Assembly: GCA_016704485.1 (NCBI GenBank)
Contig: JADJAA010000001.1
Coordinates: 434,001-498,000, forward strand
DNA from: Flavobacteriales bacterium
GTDB taxonomy: Bacteria; Bacteroidota; Bacteroidia; Flavobacteriales_F; PHOS-HE28
Direction: 5' to 3'
Length of the DNA stretch: 64,000 bases
Part shown: positions 7,496 through 16,615 of the stretch, in pieces
Position numbering within the stretch: the stretch's first letter is position 1
How the letters are laid out: each line of letters opens with the position of its first letter
Notes under the pieces: generated by a model
The model's input: only the letters and a program-made list of their open reading frames with translations
Databases searched by the model: none
Told to the model about the DNA's origin: nothing
Translations under genes and position numbers: made by a program

Positions 7496-9705
7496 TATTT
7501 CCGAAGTATGGTTAAGTATCCGGTGTATGGATCTGGCTTATTGTCCATTAACACTTCATAGAAATACGTTCCGTCAGGCACATCGGAAGCAGCCCAATTG
7601 TTCCGATAGTTCTTGGCATCAAGAACGACATTTCCCCAGCGGTTGAATACCTTGACCGTGTTACGCGAACCCAGACCTTCTATCTCCCAACGATCGTTGT
7701 AGCCATCGTTGTTCGGTGAGAACACATTCGGAATGATCACTAGGCAATCGATCGTTACAAGAGCAGCCTCAGATCCTATACGTCCACATACGTCCGTAAC
7801 AATGACCGTATATGTCCCATCGATCAACAATGGAACGTAAATGGAAGGACCTACATCATTATTGGACCACGCATAAGTGTATGGTCCGGAACCTCCGCTC
7901 GCACTCGCAGCGATAATAGCAGAATCGCCACTGCACTCAGCTTGGATATCATTTGTAATCACCACCAATGGGTCAACGTCCAGGATCATGAAAGTAACCG
8001 AAGCAGAAACCGTCTGAGCGCAGGCGTTGGTATACGAACCTGTTATCACGATGGTCTCGTTACCTTCTACCAACGCATCATCGTTCACCGGAACGGTCAT
8101 TTGATTGTTCAACACACCATCCGGAATTACCCAAATGCTTGGCAACGTGTAATCGTTATTGTTCGTAGCGGTCCCGGTACCGGCGATCTGCACGGTCAAA
8201 GCTCCTTGGGATCCCGGTGGTCGAATAATGTTCACCGTACCGATCTCACAGCCTTCCACTAGGTCACTCTCACCTAAAATGCTCATGTTCAACGGAGGGG
8301 CCGGTGTCAGGTTGACTTGATAGGTATTGCTGATCGTCGCTGCACAGAGGTCCGTTACCGTTAGTTGGATCGTTGTATTGGATGTTGGTGACACCATGAG
8401 CGTTGGCGTTGTTTCACCCGTGCTCCATGCGTAAGTGTACTGTCCGAAACCACCACTTACCTGTGGTGTGAACAACGTACTATCCCCACATGCAATGTTC
8501 GCATTCGCCCCATTCAATTGAAGTGGTGGCAGTTCATCCAATTGAAAGGTAAACACATTCGATGCGGAATCACCATTGCAATCAATGGTCTGCAATGTGA
8601 GAATGAGGTCTTCAATTCCATCTGGATCCACGGGGGCGTTGAACGGAAATGAGATAATGGAATCACCGGGTGCGAATACGATCTGCGTCGGCAATGCTGG
8701 TGCAATGTCAGTACCATTCATGGCAGAACCAGCATAGCTTATATTCACCGTCTCGGTAACGGTCAGATCGCAGGATGTCCGTAAAAAATCGATCGACAAC
8801 GGCAGACAACTTTCGTAGATGGTGTTCCCGACAATGGATGGACCTGCGGAAAGGGATGGGATGAATGGCACACTGCTGAAGCTACCACCCTCAAGGAATA
8901 CAGCAGAATCAAACACGGAATCTCCTCCATCACCTATCGCTAATTTGATATGGTAGGTCTGCGCGCATTGCACGGAAGCACGCGCTGTTAGCACGGTTGT
9001 AAACGCATCGTAGACCACATCGGCCCCTGTGGTATTATCCACGTAATAGATATTGTTGCTCTGCCAATTGGGGTCGGCCAGGGTGCAGTTCGAGGCAGTC
9101 CCATTCGTTCCTGAAACTCCAGCATTTACGGTGTTGATGGTAATCGGAACGCTGGTACCTGGAACTACAGCGATGTTGATGGCATTATTGGCAAAAGGTC
9201 CCGCAATTCCAGGACCGCTCAAGAAGAACCCGAACGCATCATTCACCGTACCGCACACGTATTCCGGATACTCCTCAGATGCAAAAACAAATCGGAACGA
9301 GATCGAATCTCCGTTCGGCACGAAATCGAATTCCAGAATTGAGACATCCGCGATCGTTACACCGGACAATGTTGCGAGATCAGCATCACTACCGGTCCCT
9401 GTGCTGGATGACTCAAAGTTGGTGGATGCTCCTCCTGCATTACCAGCGTTCCCGGTTGCGAGAATGACCCCATTCGTAATACCAAGGTTGGTCCCGATCG
9501 CGGTGAACGAACCGCGTTCAATGCTGGACGCCGCTGGTGTTGCCGATCCGTTGTAGGTGATGTTGCTCACCGACACACAACTACCAACCAAAATATCCTG
9601 AACAAGTGATGCCGGTGTAACATTCGTAGTTACCGATAGTTGCCCGAATGCTATACTGCCACTGAGTGCCAATATTGCGAAGATCCCGATCCGTGTGTTG
9701 TTCAC
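7492..9705 (-). CDS. Choice-of-anchor L T9SS type B surface protein (shorter paralog)
   Basis: 737 residues from GTG 9705. Signal peptide ISGSIAFGQ-like (ends near residue 22), then a choice-of-anchor L domain (about 30-270) with FVFASEEYPEYVCGTVNDAFGFFLSGPGI and KLAIGDGGDSVFDSAVFLE. Next come Calx-beta/PKD-like segments with SGGFGQYTYAWSTGETTPTL and GGSGPYTYAWSNNDVG, and a C-terminal T9SS type B (gliding-motility-associated) sorting domain with NVFSPNNDGYNDRW, VKVFNRWGNVV and PDGTYFYEVLMD. Predicted to cross the outer membrane by T9SS and stay on the surface or be released. It is a tandem paralog of the next gene. Confidence 0.88.
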   Translation of the reverse strand: MNNTRIGIFAILALSGSIAFGQLSVTTNVTPASLVQDILVGSCVSVSNITYNGSATPAASSIERGSFTAIGTNLGITNGVILATGNAGNAGGASTNFESSSTGTGSDADLATLSGVTIADVSILEFDFVPNGDSISFRFVFASEEYPEYVCGTVNDAFGFFLSGPGIAGPFANNAINIAVVPGTSVPITINTVNAGVSGTNGTASNCTLADPNWQSNNIYYVDNTTGADVVYDAFTTVLTARASVQCAQTYHIKLAIGDGGDSVFDSAVFLEGGSFSSVPFIPSLSAGPSIVGNTIYESCLPLSIDFLRTSCDLTVTETVNISYAGSAMNGTDIAPALPTQIVFAPGDSIISFPFNAPVDPDGIEDLILTLQTIDCNGDSASNVFTFQLDELPPLQLNGANANIACGDSTLFTPQVSGGFGQYTYAWSTGETTPTLMVSPTSNTTIQLTVTDLCAATISNTYQVNLTPAPPLNMSILGESDLVEGCEIGTVNIIRPPGSQGALTVQIAGTGTATNNNDYTLPSIWVIPDGVLNNQMTVPVNDDALVEGNETIVITGSYTNACAQTVSASVTFMILDVDPLVVITNDIQAECSGDSAIIAASASGGSGPYTYAWSNNDVGPSIYVPLLIDGTYTVIVTDVCGRIGSEAALVTIDCLVIIPNVFSPNNDGYNDRWEIEGLGSRNTVKVFNRWGNVVLDAKNYRNNWAASDVPDGTYFYEVLMDNKPDPYTGYLTILRKY

Positions 9706-9716
9706 TATAAGTTGAT

Positions 9717-12362
9717 TTAGTTCTGACTACCGGCCAACAAAGTTACATGCCCATAGCCTTCCGTGCTAGGGAACAGGTGGCCTTCAGCGCGGTATTTATA
9801 TACGTAGACACCTGTAGGTGCTTTTCCACCTCCATTTATGGTGCCATCCCAAGTAATATCCATCTCCTTTGTACTGAAGACCTGTGAACCCCAGCGATCA
9901 AAGATCGTCAATTCGAATTGTTCAATGTAATGCCCTTTTGGACCCCAGATATCATTGATCCCATCACCATCGGGGGTGAATGCATTAGCGAAATAAATGT
10001 GCCCTGGTGGACGGAGAAGGACTGAATCAGTGGCGGCACATCCATTCGGGGTCGTGATCTCCAACGTAACCATGTGCTCGTCCAGATCCATGTAACTATG
10101 GAAGGCTTCAAACCCTCTGGATCGCGTACCATCTCCCATATCCCAGACCCATGTTTGCGCGTATGGCACTGTTGCCGCTTCAACATGCCAATCATCTTGG
10201 CCATGATTCGTTGTAACGATATCGATCTGTACGTGCTCTACTTCTATTGTCACGTTGTCCGTCAGCTCTTCTCCACATTCATCCCTTACGGTCATGGTAT
10301 ACACCGTTTGTTCATTCGGCATTACCGTGAAAACCGGATCGGTAATATCCAGGTCTGCCCAAGTGATGTAGTAATAGCCAGATGCGCCACTGATCGACGG
10401 TACCAATGCAACGCTATCTCCTGCACAGAGTCGCATGTCCGCAGGCATGGTAAGCTGCAATGGTGCATACTGAGGAATGCTTGTGGAAACTGTTGCAGTA
10501 CCCTCCGTTTCGCATTGGTCCGTTGCCGTGATTGTATATGTTTGATCAGCAGGTACGCCAACCGTCAAGTCATAAGCGGTGCTCAACTGAACACCATTCG
10601 GGTCTTCCCAAATAAGCGTATAGATCCCTCCACCTCCAGTGATATCGATCACCTGGAGCAACGCGGTATCACCCGCGCAGAGCACGGTAAGGTCCGGAGA
10701 GGTAGTGATCACGATCGGCTCATTTACAACAGCACTCACAAGCACACTATCCATTGTGGAAGTTCCGCAACCCTCTGATACCGTTACGAAGTACCATTGA
10801 GGCGGTCCGCCTGGCACCTGAATGGTCGCTGTTGCACCAACAACGGCACCATTAGCAGTCCATTCGTAGGTGAAATCACCATCACCTCCTGTCGCGCTAA
10901 GCACACTGATGTCGCCGTCCTCAAGGCAAACGATCTCCGTGGCCGGGCTTACATCAATATCCAATGGGTCGTAAATAGGTAGCGTAACCGTAACGGTCTC
11001 GGTAACTGGGTCCACACCACAGGCTTCGGATACGGTAACATCATACGAAGTAGTAACACCGGGTGTAACGTTGATGGATGCCGTTGTTTCACCCGTATTC
11101 CAAAGATAGCTATACACCCCCGTGCCACCAGTAACCGTTGGTGTTAGTGTATTCTGTTGGTTGCAAACGCTGTTCACATCGGTCAATTGTACATCCAGTT
11201 CCGGATGGCTAACAATGTTGAAAATGAATTGGCTTTGTACGACCACATTAGCACATTGAAGCAGCTGTTCCACATCCATGATCAACGTTTCATCACCATC
11301 CATGTCCAATGATGCATCTATGGAGATCGTTACTTGATCCACGTTCGCGGGGAAATTGATCTGTGTTGGGAACAACGGCATGTAATCCACACCCGCAGTA
11401 GATGTACCTGATACAGCAAGGTCTATGGTCACATCCTGATCCAGTTCACCGACACGGGTGAACACGAAATCCCAAGGTCCGCAACCTTCTACCAGATCAG
11501 TACCATTCAACCCTGTACCACCGGTAAGTGTTGCAGTTACTTCACCCGCACTGGTGAAACTGCCTGCTTCCAAGAATACGGCCGAATCAAAACTGCTATC
11601 CCCACCGTCACCAATAGCCAACTTGATGTGATATAACTGGCCACATTCCACAAGCGAAAAGGCAGTCAGAACCGTAGTAAAACCATCGTAGACCACTGTT
11701 GTACCGGTTCCATTATCGACGTAGTAAATGCTGTTGTTCACCCAGTTCGGATCTGCCGAAGCGCATGTTGTTGCATCATTGAAACCACCGGGGGAGCCTG
11801 AGTTCACGGTATTGATCGTGATCGGAACGGTCGTACTCGGGATCAGGGCGATATTCTTCGCATTATTCGAGAACGGACCATTGATACCCGGACCGCTCAA
11901 AAAGAATCCGAACGCATCATTGAATATGTCACACACATATTCCGGATATTCTTCGGACCCGAATACATACCTGAAGCGCAATGTGTCACCTGTTGGGATA
12001 AAATCAAATTCCAGGATCGCAGCATCACTGATGATCTGACCAGAAAGGTCCTCCAGGTCCTGGTCACCAGCTGTACCACTACCACCTGAGGCAAAATCAA
12101 TTCCTGATCCTGCTGCGTCAGTTGCCGTTCCGGTACTCAAGATCACACCCGCATCCAAGCCCAAGTTACTTCCGGATGCCGTGAACGATGCTCGAGCAGC
12201 AGCATCACCAGCGTAGGTGATATTGCTGGCAGTAACTCCACCACCTAAAAGGACATCTTGGATCAACTGTGTCGGTGAGGGCGTACCATCAACTACTAAT
12301 TGGCCATTGACCTGAAAAGCAAATAAAAAGGTAATTGCGACGGATGTGAGCGACTTATACAT
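9717..12362 (-). CDS. Choice-of-anchor L T9SS type B surface protein (longer paralog)
   Basis: 881 residues from ATG 12362 with a signal peptide ending FAFQVNG/Q. The choice-of-anchor L domain (about 25-270) carries YVFGSEEYPEYVCDIFNDAFGFFLSG and KLAIGDGGDSSFDSAVFLEAG, nearly the same as the downstream paralog. There follow several SprB/PKD-like repeats (VTGGTGVYSYLWNTGETTAS, ATGGDGDFTYEWTANG, ITGGGGIYTLIWEDP), a PKD unit with VWDMGDGTRSRGFEAFH, and a type B C-terminal domain (NAFTPDGDGINDIWGPKG, LTIFDRWGSQVF, APTGVYVYKY). Only 11 bp separate it from the paralog, so they are probably co-transcribed. Likely a large adhesin-like cargo. Confidence 0.88.
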   Translation of the reverse strand: MYKSLTSVAITFLFAFQVNGQLVVDGTPSPTQLIQDVLLGGGVTASNITYAGDAAARASFTASGSNLGLDAGVILSTGTATDAAGSGIDFASGGSGTAGDQDLEDLSGQIISDAAILEFDFIPTGDTLRFRYVFGSEEYPEYVCDIFNDAFGFFLSGPGINGPFSNNAKNIALIPSTTVPITINTVNSGSPGGFNDATTCASADPNWVNNSIYYVDNGTGTTVVYDGFTTVLTAFSLVECGQLYHIKLAIGDGGDSSFDSAVFLEAGSFTSAGEVTATLTGGTGLNGTDLVEGCGPWDFVFTRVGELDQDVTIDLAVSGTSTAGVDYMPLFPTQINFPANVDQVTISIDASLDMDGDETLIMDVEQLLQCANVVVQSQFIFNIVSHPELDVQLTDVNSVCNQQNTLTPTVTGGTGVYSYLWNTGETTASINVTPGVTTSYDVTVSEACGVDPVTETVTVTLPIYDPLDIDVSPATEIVCLEDGDISVLSATGGDGDFTYEWTANGAVVGATATIQVPGGPPQWYFVTVSEGCGTSTMDSVLVSAVVNEPIVITTSPDLTVLCAGDTALLQVIDITGGGGIYTLIWEDPNGVQLSTAYDLTVGVPADQTYTITATDQCETEGTATVSTSIPQYAPLQLTMPADMRLCAGDSVALVPSISGASGYYYITWADLDITDPVFTVMPNEQTVYTMTVRDECGEELTDNVTIEVEHVQIDIVTTNHGQDDWHVEAATVPYAQTWVWDMGDGTRSRGFEAFHSYMDLDEHMVTLEITTPNGCAATDSVLLRPPGHIYFANAFTPDGDGINDIWGPKGHYIEQFELTIFDRWGSQVFSTKEMDITWDGTINGGGKAPTGVYVYKYRAEGHLFPSTEGYGHVTLLAGSQN

Positions 12363-12477
12363 TATGCGAGGGTCTTCTAGAGTGAGGAAAATTACGATTT
12401 CCGGTTGAACTAAGAGACCCGGATCCATTAAAAAAGGTTGCCCAGAGATCGGCTGCGGCTACAAAATCATGCGCTCC

Positions 12478-12485
12478 TATCTTTG
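12478..12485 (+). promoter_or_regulatory. Bacteroidota -7 box (TAnnTTTG) for the M20 dipeptidase gene
   Basis: TATCTTTG matches the Bacteroidota -7 consensus and lies 24 bases before GTG 12510, placing a transcript start near 12492. This supports the GTG start rather than the longer frame from 12438, which begins upstream of the box. No clear -33 TTG is seen at the right distance. Confidence 0.45.
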
Positions 12486-12509
12486 TGCTCCATCAAAAAC
12501 CCCAGTGCC

Positions 12510-13880
12510 GTGCAAGCCATCGACTCCTACATTAAAGCAAACGAAGAACGTTTCCTCAACGAATTACTGGACCTCCTGCGCATACCTAGCGTGAGCGCAG
12601 ACCCTAAGTACAAAGCGGATGTTGCCCAATGCGCTGAGGAAGTAAAGAAACGCATGGTGGAGGCTGGGTTGGACAAGGTTGAGGTCTGTCCTACCAAAGG
12701 CCACCCGATCGTCTATGGCGAGATAACGGTTGACCCTTCTAAACCAACGGTCCTGGTCTATGGTCATTATGACGTGCAGCCCGCTGACCCGCTTGAACTC
12801 TGGACCAGTGGCCCGTTCGAACCGGTGATAAAGGACAAAATGATCTACGCACGTGGTAGCGCCGATGACAAAGGCCAGTTCTACATGCACGTGAAAGCGA
12901 TCGAGACCATGATGAAAAATGGCGGTCTACCGTGTAACGTGAAGGTAATGATAGAAGGTGAAGAGGAGGTGGGAAGTACAAACCTGAGCATTTTCGTGAA
13001 GGAGAACAAAGAGCGCCTTAAGGCCGATGTGGTCCTTATCAGCGACACGGCCATGATCGCGAATGATGTACCCAGCATCAATACGGGTCTACGTGGTTTG
13101 AGTTATGTGGAAGTAGCGGTCACAGGTCCCAACCGAGATCTGCACAGCGGAGTTTACGGCGGTGCGGTCAGCAATCCGATCAATGCGCTGTGTGATATGA
13201 TATCCAGCCTTCATGACAAGGATCGGAAGATCGCCATTCCTGGATTCTATGACGCTGTGAAGGAATTGAGCGCGGCAGAACGCGCGGCATTGGCAGAAGC
13301 GCCTTTCGATGAAAAGGCATACATGAAGGACCTTGAGATCGATGCTGTCCGGGGTGAAAAGGGCTACTCTTCAGAAGAACGCAGTAGCATACGACCTACA
13401 TTGGATGTGAACGGTATTTGGGGCGGGTACATCGGCGAGGGTGCCAAAACGGTTTTGCCGAGCAAGGCATTTGCCAAGATCAGCATGCGCTTGGTGCCAA
13501 ACCAGAAAAGTGAAGCCATCACCAAATTGTTCCAGGACCATTTCACCAAGATCGCACCTCCCGGTGTGAAAGTGGTCGTAACACCGCACCACGGTGGTGA
13601 AGCGGCCGTTACGCCCATCGATAGCCCTGCATACCTCGCGGCAAGCAAGGCCATGGAAGAGACATTCGGTAAAAAACCGATCCCTACTCGCGGTGGTGGA
13701 AGTATCCCGATCGTTGCACTCTTCGAGGAGGAATTAGGATTGAAGACCGTTCTCTTCGGTTTTGGACTGGATAGCGATAACATCCACAGTCCCAACGAGA
13801 AGTACGGCGTGTTCAATTACTTCCAAGGCATCCGGTCCATTCCTCGGTTCTTCCATCATTTCGCTACCAGTGCTTCCTAG
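12510..13880 (+). CDS. M20-family dipeptidase
   Basis: 456 residues from GTG 12510 (reading MQAIDSYIKANEERFLNELL, as in homologs). M20 zinc peptidase motifs: VYGHYDVQPAD (first His and Asp), RGSADDKGQ (bridging Asp), IEGEEEVGS (catalytic Glu pair), VTGPNRDLHSGVYGG and TRGGGSIPIV near the C-terminus. Length and motifs fit cytoplasmic dipeptidases/carboxypeptidases (PepV/CNDP-like) that use two zinc ions. No signal peptide from this start. It is divergent from the anchor-L genes and followed 40 bp later by a lipoprotein gene on the same strand. Confidence 0.9.
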   Translation: MQAIDSYIKANEERFLNELLDLLRIPSVSADPKYKADVAQCAEEVKKRMVEAGLDKVEVCPTKGHPIVYGEITVDPSKPTVLVYGHYDVQPADPLELWTSGPFEPVIKDKMIYARGSADDKGQFYMHVKAIETMMKNGGLPCNVKVMIEGEEEVGSTNLSIFVKENKERLKADVVLISDTAMIANDVPSINTGLRGLSYVEVAVTGPNRDLHSGVYGGAVSNPINALCDMISSLHDKDRKIAIPGFYDAVKELSAAERAALAEAPFDEKAYMKDLEIDAVRGEKGYSSEERSSIRPTLDVNGIWGGYIGEGAKTVLPSKAFAKISMRLVPNQKSEAITKLFQDHFTKIAPPGVKVVVTPHHGGEAAVTPIDSPAYLAASKAMEETFGKKPIPTRGGGSIPIVALFEEELGLKTVLFGFGLDSDNIHSPNEKYGVFNYFQGIRSIPRFFHHFATSAS

Positions 13881-13920
13881 ATCGAAGCGTTTTACGATGT
13901 ACGTACCATGTGGAGAATGC

Positions 13921-14391
13921 ATGTCGCGCTTGTTTGCTAAGAGTTCTTGCCTTCTACTCCTCGTGTTGTTACTTAGCAATTGCAGCTACAAAGAGGTGGT
14001 ATTCAAAGGTGTACAGGACATTCAAGTGGGTAAGTTCGATAAAGCGGGAATGGAGGTGACCGCAACGGTAGCACTGGAAAATCCAAACTCCTATTCAATC
14101 AACGTGAAGGACCCTGATGTGGACGTTTTCCTGAACAACCTGTATCTCGGCAAAGCGCACCTGGATCGCCAAGTTGTTCTCGCTGCGCGCAGCTCGGAGG
14201 TCTATATCATTCCACTTCACGCTAGTTTCGATGGTGGCGGCGGAAACGTTCTAGCTGCGCTTATTTCTACGGCAATTTCCGGCAAAGGAGAGTTGAAACT
14301 GAAAGGCACGGTGACCGGTGGTCTAGGCCCTTTCTTTCGTAAAAAGTTCCCATTCGAGGAGACCGAGATGATCGATCTGAAAGGGAAATAA
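13921..14391 (+). CDS. LEA type 2-like lipoprotein
   Basis: 156 residues from ATG 13921, which has GGAGA five bases upstream. Lipoprotein signal with lipobox LLLSNC (Cys near 21). The remainder has the pattern of LEA-type-2/water-stress domains: VTATVALENPNSYSINVKDPDVDVFLNNLYLGKA, then basal strands and GKGELKLKGTVTGGLGPFFRKKFPFEE. Such Bacteroidota lipoproteins are periplasm-facing and of unknown role. The longer frame from 13762 overlaps the peptidase and is not used. Confidence 0.75.
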   Translation: MSRLFAKSSCLLLLVLLLSNCSYKEVVFKGVQDIQVGKFDKAGMEVTATVALENPNSYSINVKDPDVDVFLNNLYLGKAHLDRQVVLAARSSEVYIIPLHASFDGGGGNVLAALISTAISGKGELKLKGTVTGGLGPFFRKKFPFEETEMIDLKGK

Positions 14392-14410
14392 CGCTCGACG
14401 GTCGTATTGC

Positions 14411-14602
14411 GGATTCCTAATTCCTGATTCCCAGAGATACTTGCTGACCAAATATTCGATCTTCGGGAGGTTGGATCTTGCCGTATTCTTCGTTGGACGG
14501 CAGAAGGAATACGACCTGATCGAACCGTAGAGAAAATCTGAACAACCCAAAGACAAGCTCAGCAGAAATACATAAGTGCCGGGAATCAGGAATCAGGAAT
14601 CA
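14411..14602. repeat. Inverted-repeat-bounded non-coding block beside IS4
   Basis: The left arm (14411-14432, GGATTCCTAATTCCTGATTC then CC) is a near-perfect reverse complement of the right arm (14581-14602, starting GGGAATCAGGAATCAGGAAT), with one or two mismatches. About 150 bp of AT/GC-mixed sequence without a convincing gene lie between. A related CAGGAATCAGGAAT also occurs at 16022-16035, beyond the insertion sequence. It could be a small non-autonomous element or the target region of the IS. Confidence 0.5.
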
Positions 14603-16018
14603 CTGCCGTCCGGAACAATAGAACGGACCGGATAATTTTGCACTGCTAAAATAGGAAAGGGACCCCTGATTGCGTCGCGGATCCCTTTCCATAATTAATG
14701 GTACCATGGGCAAAATTAAGGCAAAGGCTGGAACTCCGGTTTACGGACAGCTGTTATCGCTTATCAACCGAAAAGACTTCCATAATGCGGTAGTTGAAAC
14801 CGGTGCAGACTTCGCTGTAAAGAAGCTCAATACATGGACCTTGATGGGGTCTATGATTTTTGCCGTGTTGCAAAGAACTTCAGGGCTTCGCGAACTCACC
14901 AGTGGTTTAGCGGGTTATAGCGAAGGTCTGAAACACTTGGGGTTTACTCACCTGCCCAAACGCAGCACCGTAAGCGATGCGAATAAGAAGCGGCCACCAG
15001 AGTTGTTCGCTAGGGTTTTTGCGGACATATACCGCCGATATAGACACTATTTATCGGACAGCAGTTTGCCAAAGAACGAACGTTGGCTACGTAATTTGTT
15101 CTTGGTAGACTCAACCACAATTACACTTTTCAAAGAGATCATGAAGGCTTGTGGGCGCACTCCTGCCGACGGAAAACGCAAGGGGGGGGGTGAAGGTCCA
15201 CATGGGTATGCACCTTACTGAAGAAGTGCCATCTCTGATTCGGATTACCAAAGCGGCCACCAACGACAAGCAGTTCATGCCTGAGTTCAAGAACATGGCC
15301 AAGGGAACCATATTGGTGTTCGACAAGGCGTACATGAACTACCCTTTGTATAGGCACTGGGGTAAGACCGGGGTGCATTTTGTTACGCGCCTAAACCTGC
15401 GAAGCACGGTGCAAATACTTCGCGATCGCACGGTAAGCGCAAGCGCCAAGAAGGCTGGAGTACTCAAAGACCAATGGGTTCTGCTGGGCCACGAAGGCGA
15501 ACTCAACCCTATACTGTTGCGCTTGATAACCTACTACGACCAGACCTTCAAACGCACCTTGCAATTCATTACCAACATGGGTAAAATGGGACCGGTGAAC
15601 GTAGCCCAAGCCTATAAACAGCGGTGGCAAATTGAGATACTATTCAAGCGTCTCAAGCAGAACCTGAAGTTTACCGACTTCCTAGGTGACAATGAGAACG
15701 CGATCCGGATCCAGATCTGGTGCGCCTTGATCGCGGATCTATTGGTAACGATCAAGCGCAAATTATTCTCCTTCAAGATCCAGCCAGCATATTCAACGAT
15801 GGTGGGCCTAGTGCGATTGCATTTAATGCGTTATGTGGATCTAAAGGAATTGTTGCTGAGCCCTGATGATCCTACACTTTTCGGATCGCCACCAACTCAA
15901 CAACTTACGTTTTTTAACTTCGGACCACCCTAACTTTAGTGTCCAGCAGACCAGTTCAACAAAACCAGGTCTTCCAGAACGTCAATCTGCCGAGCTAGGA
16001 TTGTTCCGGACGGCAGTG
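14601..16018 (+). mobile_element. IS4-family insertion sequence, about 1.42 kb
   Basis: Perfect 19-bp terminal inverted repeats (CACTGCCGTCCGGAACAAT at 14601-14619 and its complement at 16000-16018) bracket a transposase. Outside are imperfect 10-bp direct repeats, AATCAGGAAT on the left (14591-14600) and ATACAGGAAT on the right (16019-16028), fitting an IS4-type target duplication that has diverged or a repetitive target. Inside the left end, a hairpin at 14654-14690 (GGAAAGGGA/TCCCTTTCC) lies just before the transposase ATG; such structures limit expression from outside transcripts. Confidence 0.85.
14706..15933 (+). pseudogene. IS4-family transposase, frameshifted at a G9 run
   Basis: The N-terminal part from ATG 14706 (TPVYGQLLSLINRKDFHNAV, DUF4372-like) runs through LFLVDSTTITLF, the first catalytic Asp region, and stops at 15221. 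The second part is in another frame and carries GVKVHMGMHLTEEVPS, TILVFDKAYMNYPLY (second Asp) and YKQRWQIEILFKRLKQNLKF, the Y-(2)-R-(3)-E-(6)-K signature of IS4 transposases. The frames join at nine G bases (15182-15190); eight would give one continuous protein of about 408 residues. It may be an inactivating insertion, programmed slippage on the G run, or a homopolymer sequencing error. Confidence 0.85.
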
Positions 16019-16036
16019 ATACAGGAATCAGGAATT

Positions 16037-16615
16037 TCATAAGATAACTTCCTTTTTAAGAACAACCGGATATCCAAATAGGCCTTGAGCTTCAGTTATT
16101 TCGATCGTTCTCCCCACCGGACCGACCAGATCCTTGTAAGTGCTGCGTGCAAAGGGAAAACCTTCCAGGTAATTGTCCTTGAAATTGTAGGTGATCAGCG
16201 TTCCATTTGTATCCACAATTCCCACATCATGTGTTGTAACGATCGGTGTTCCATGAACAAAGAAGTTGGCCCACAACAACACGCTTGTCCCGATCGGCCC
16301 AACCGCCAATAAATTGAAGAGGAACCATTCCAGCCGTTCCATGCCAAGCCATAATCCAGAGCGTAAGTAAGGCAGTAGGTTACCAGCAAAACACATCACC
16401 AGAAACACCCTGAATAGTAACGGCACATCGATCAACGTCCAAGGAGCAACGGTGAATAAACTGAACATGCCAATGAAAAGACCGATGCCCATTGCTGTTC
16501 CTGGCCAGGTCTGTTCCCGCACGCCATGCACGTTGGTGTGTTGATGCGTCGACGGCACTGACCGGGACGCCCTGCTTAGCATGTTGTTCCTTTGCTTACC
16601 CATGTTACGTTCCAT
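16037..16615 (-). CDS. Membrane protein of unknown function
   Basis: Up to 192 residues (ATG 16615; alternatives at 16603 and 16582). Three hydrophobic helices are visible: GIGLFIGMFSLFTVAPWTLIDVPLLF, VFLVMCFAGNLLPYL and WFLFNLLAVGPIGTSVLLWANFFV, then a soluble C-terminal part of about 65 residues with THDVGIVDTNGTLITYNFKD. I recognise no family. It is divergent from the DUF255 gene and the 5' ends overlap unless the 16582 start is used. The gene begins 18 bp beyond the IS4 right end and appears intact. Confidence 0.65.
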   Translation of the reverse strand: MERNMGKQRNNMLSRASRSVPSTHQHTNVHGVREQTWPGTAMGIGLFIGMFSLFTVAPWTLIDVPLLFRVFLVMCFAGNLLPYLRSGLWLGMERLEWFLFNLLAVGPIGTSVLLWANFFVHGTPIVTTHDVGIVDTNGTLITYNFKDNYLEGFPFARSTYKDLVGPVGRTIEITEAQGLFGYPVVLKKEVIL

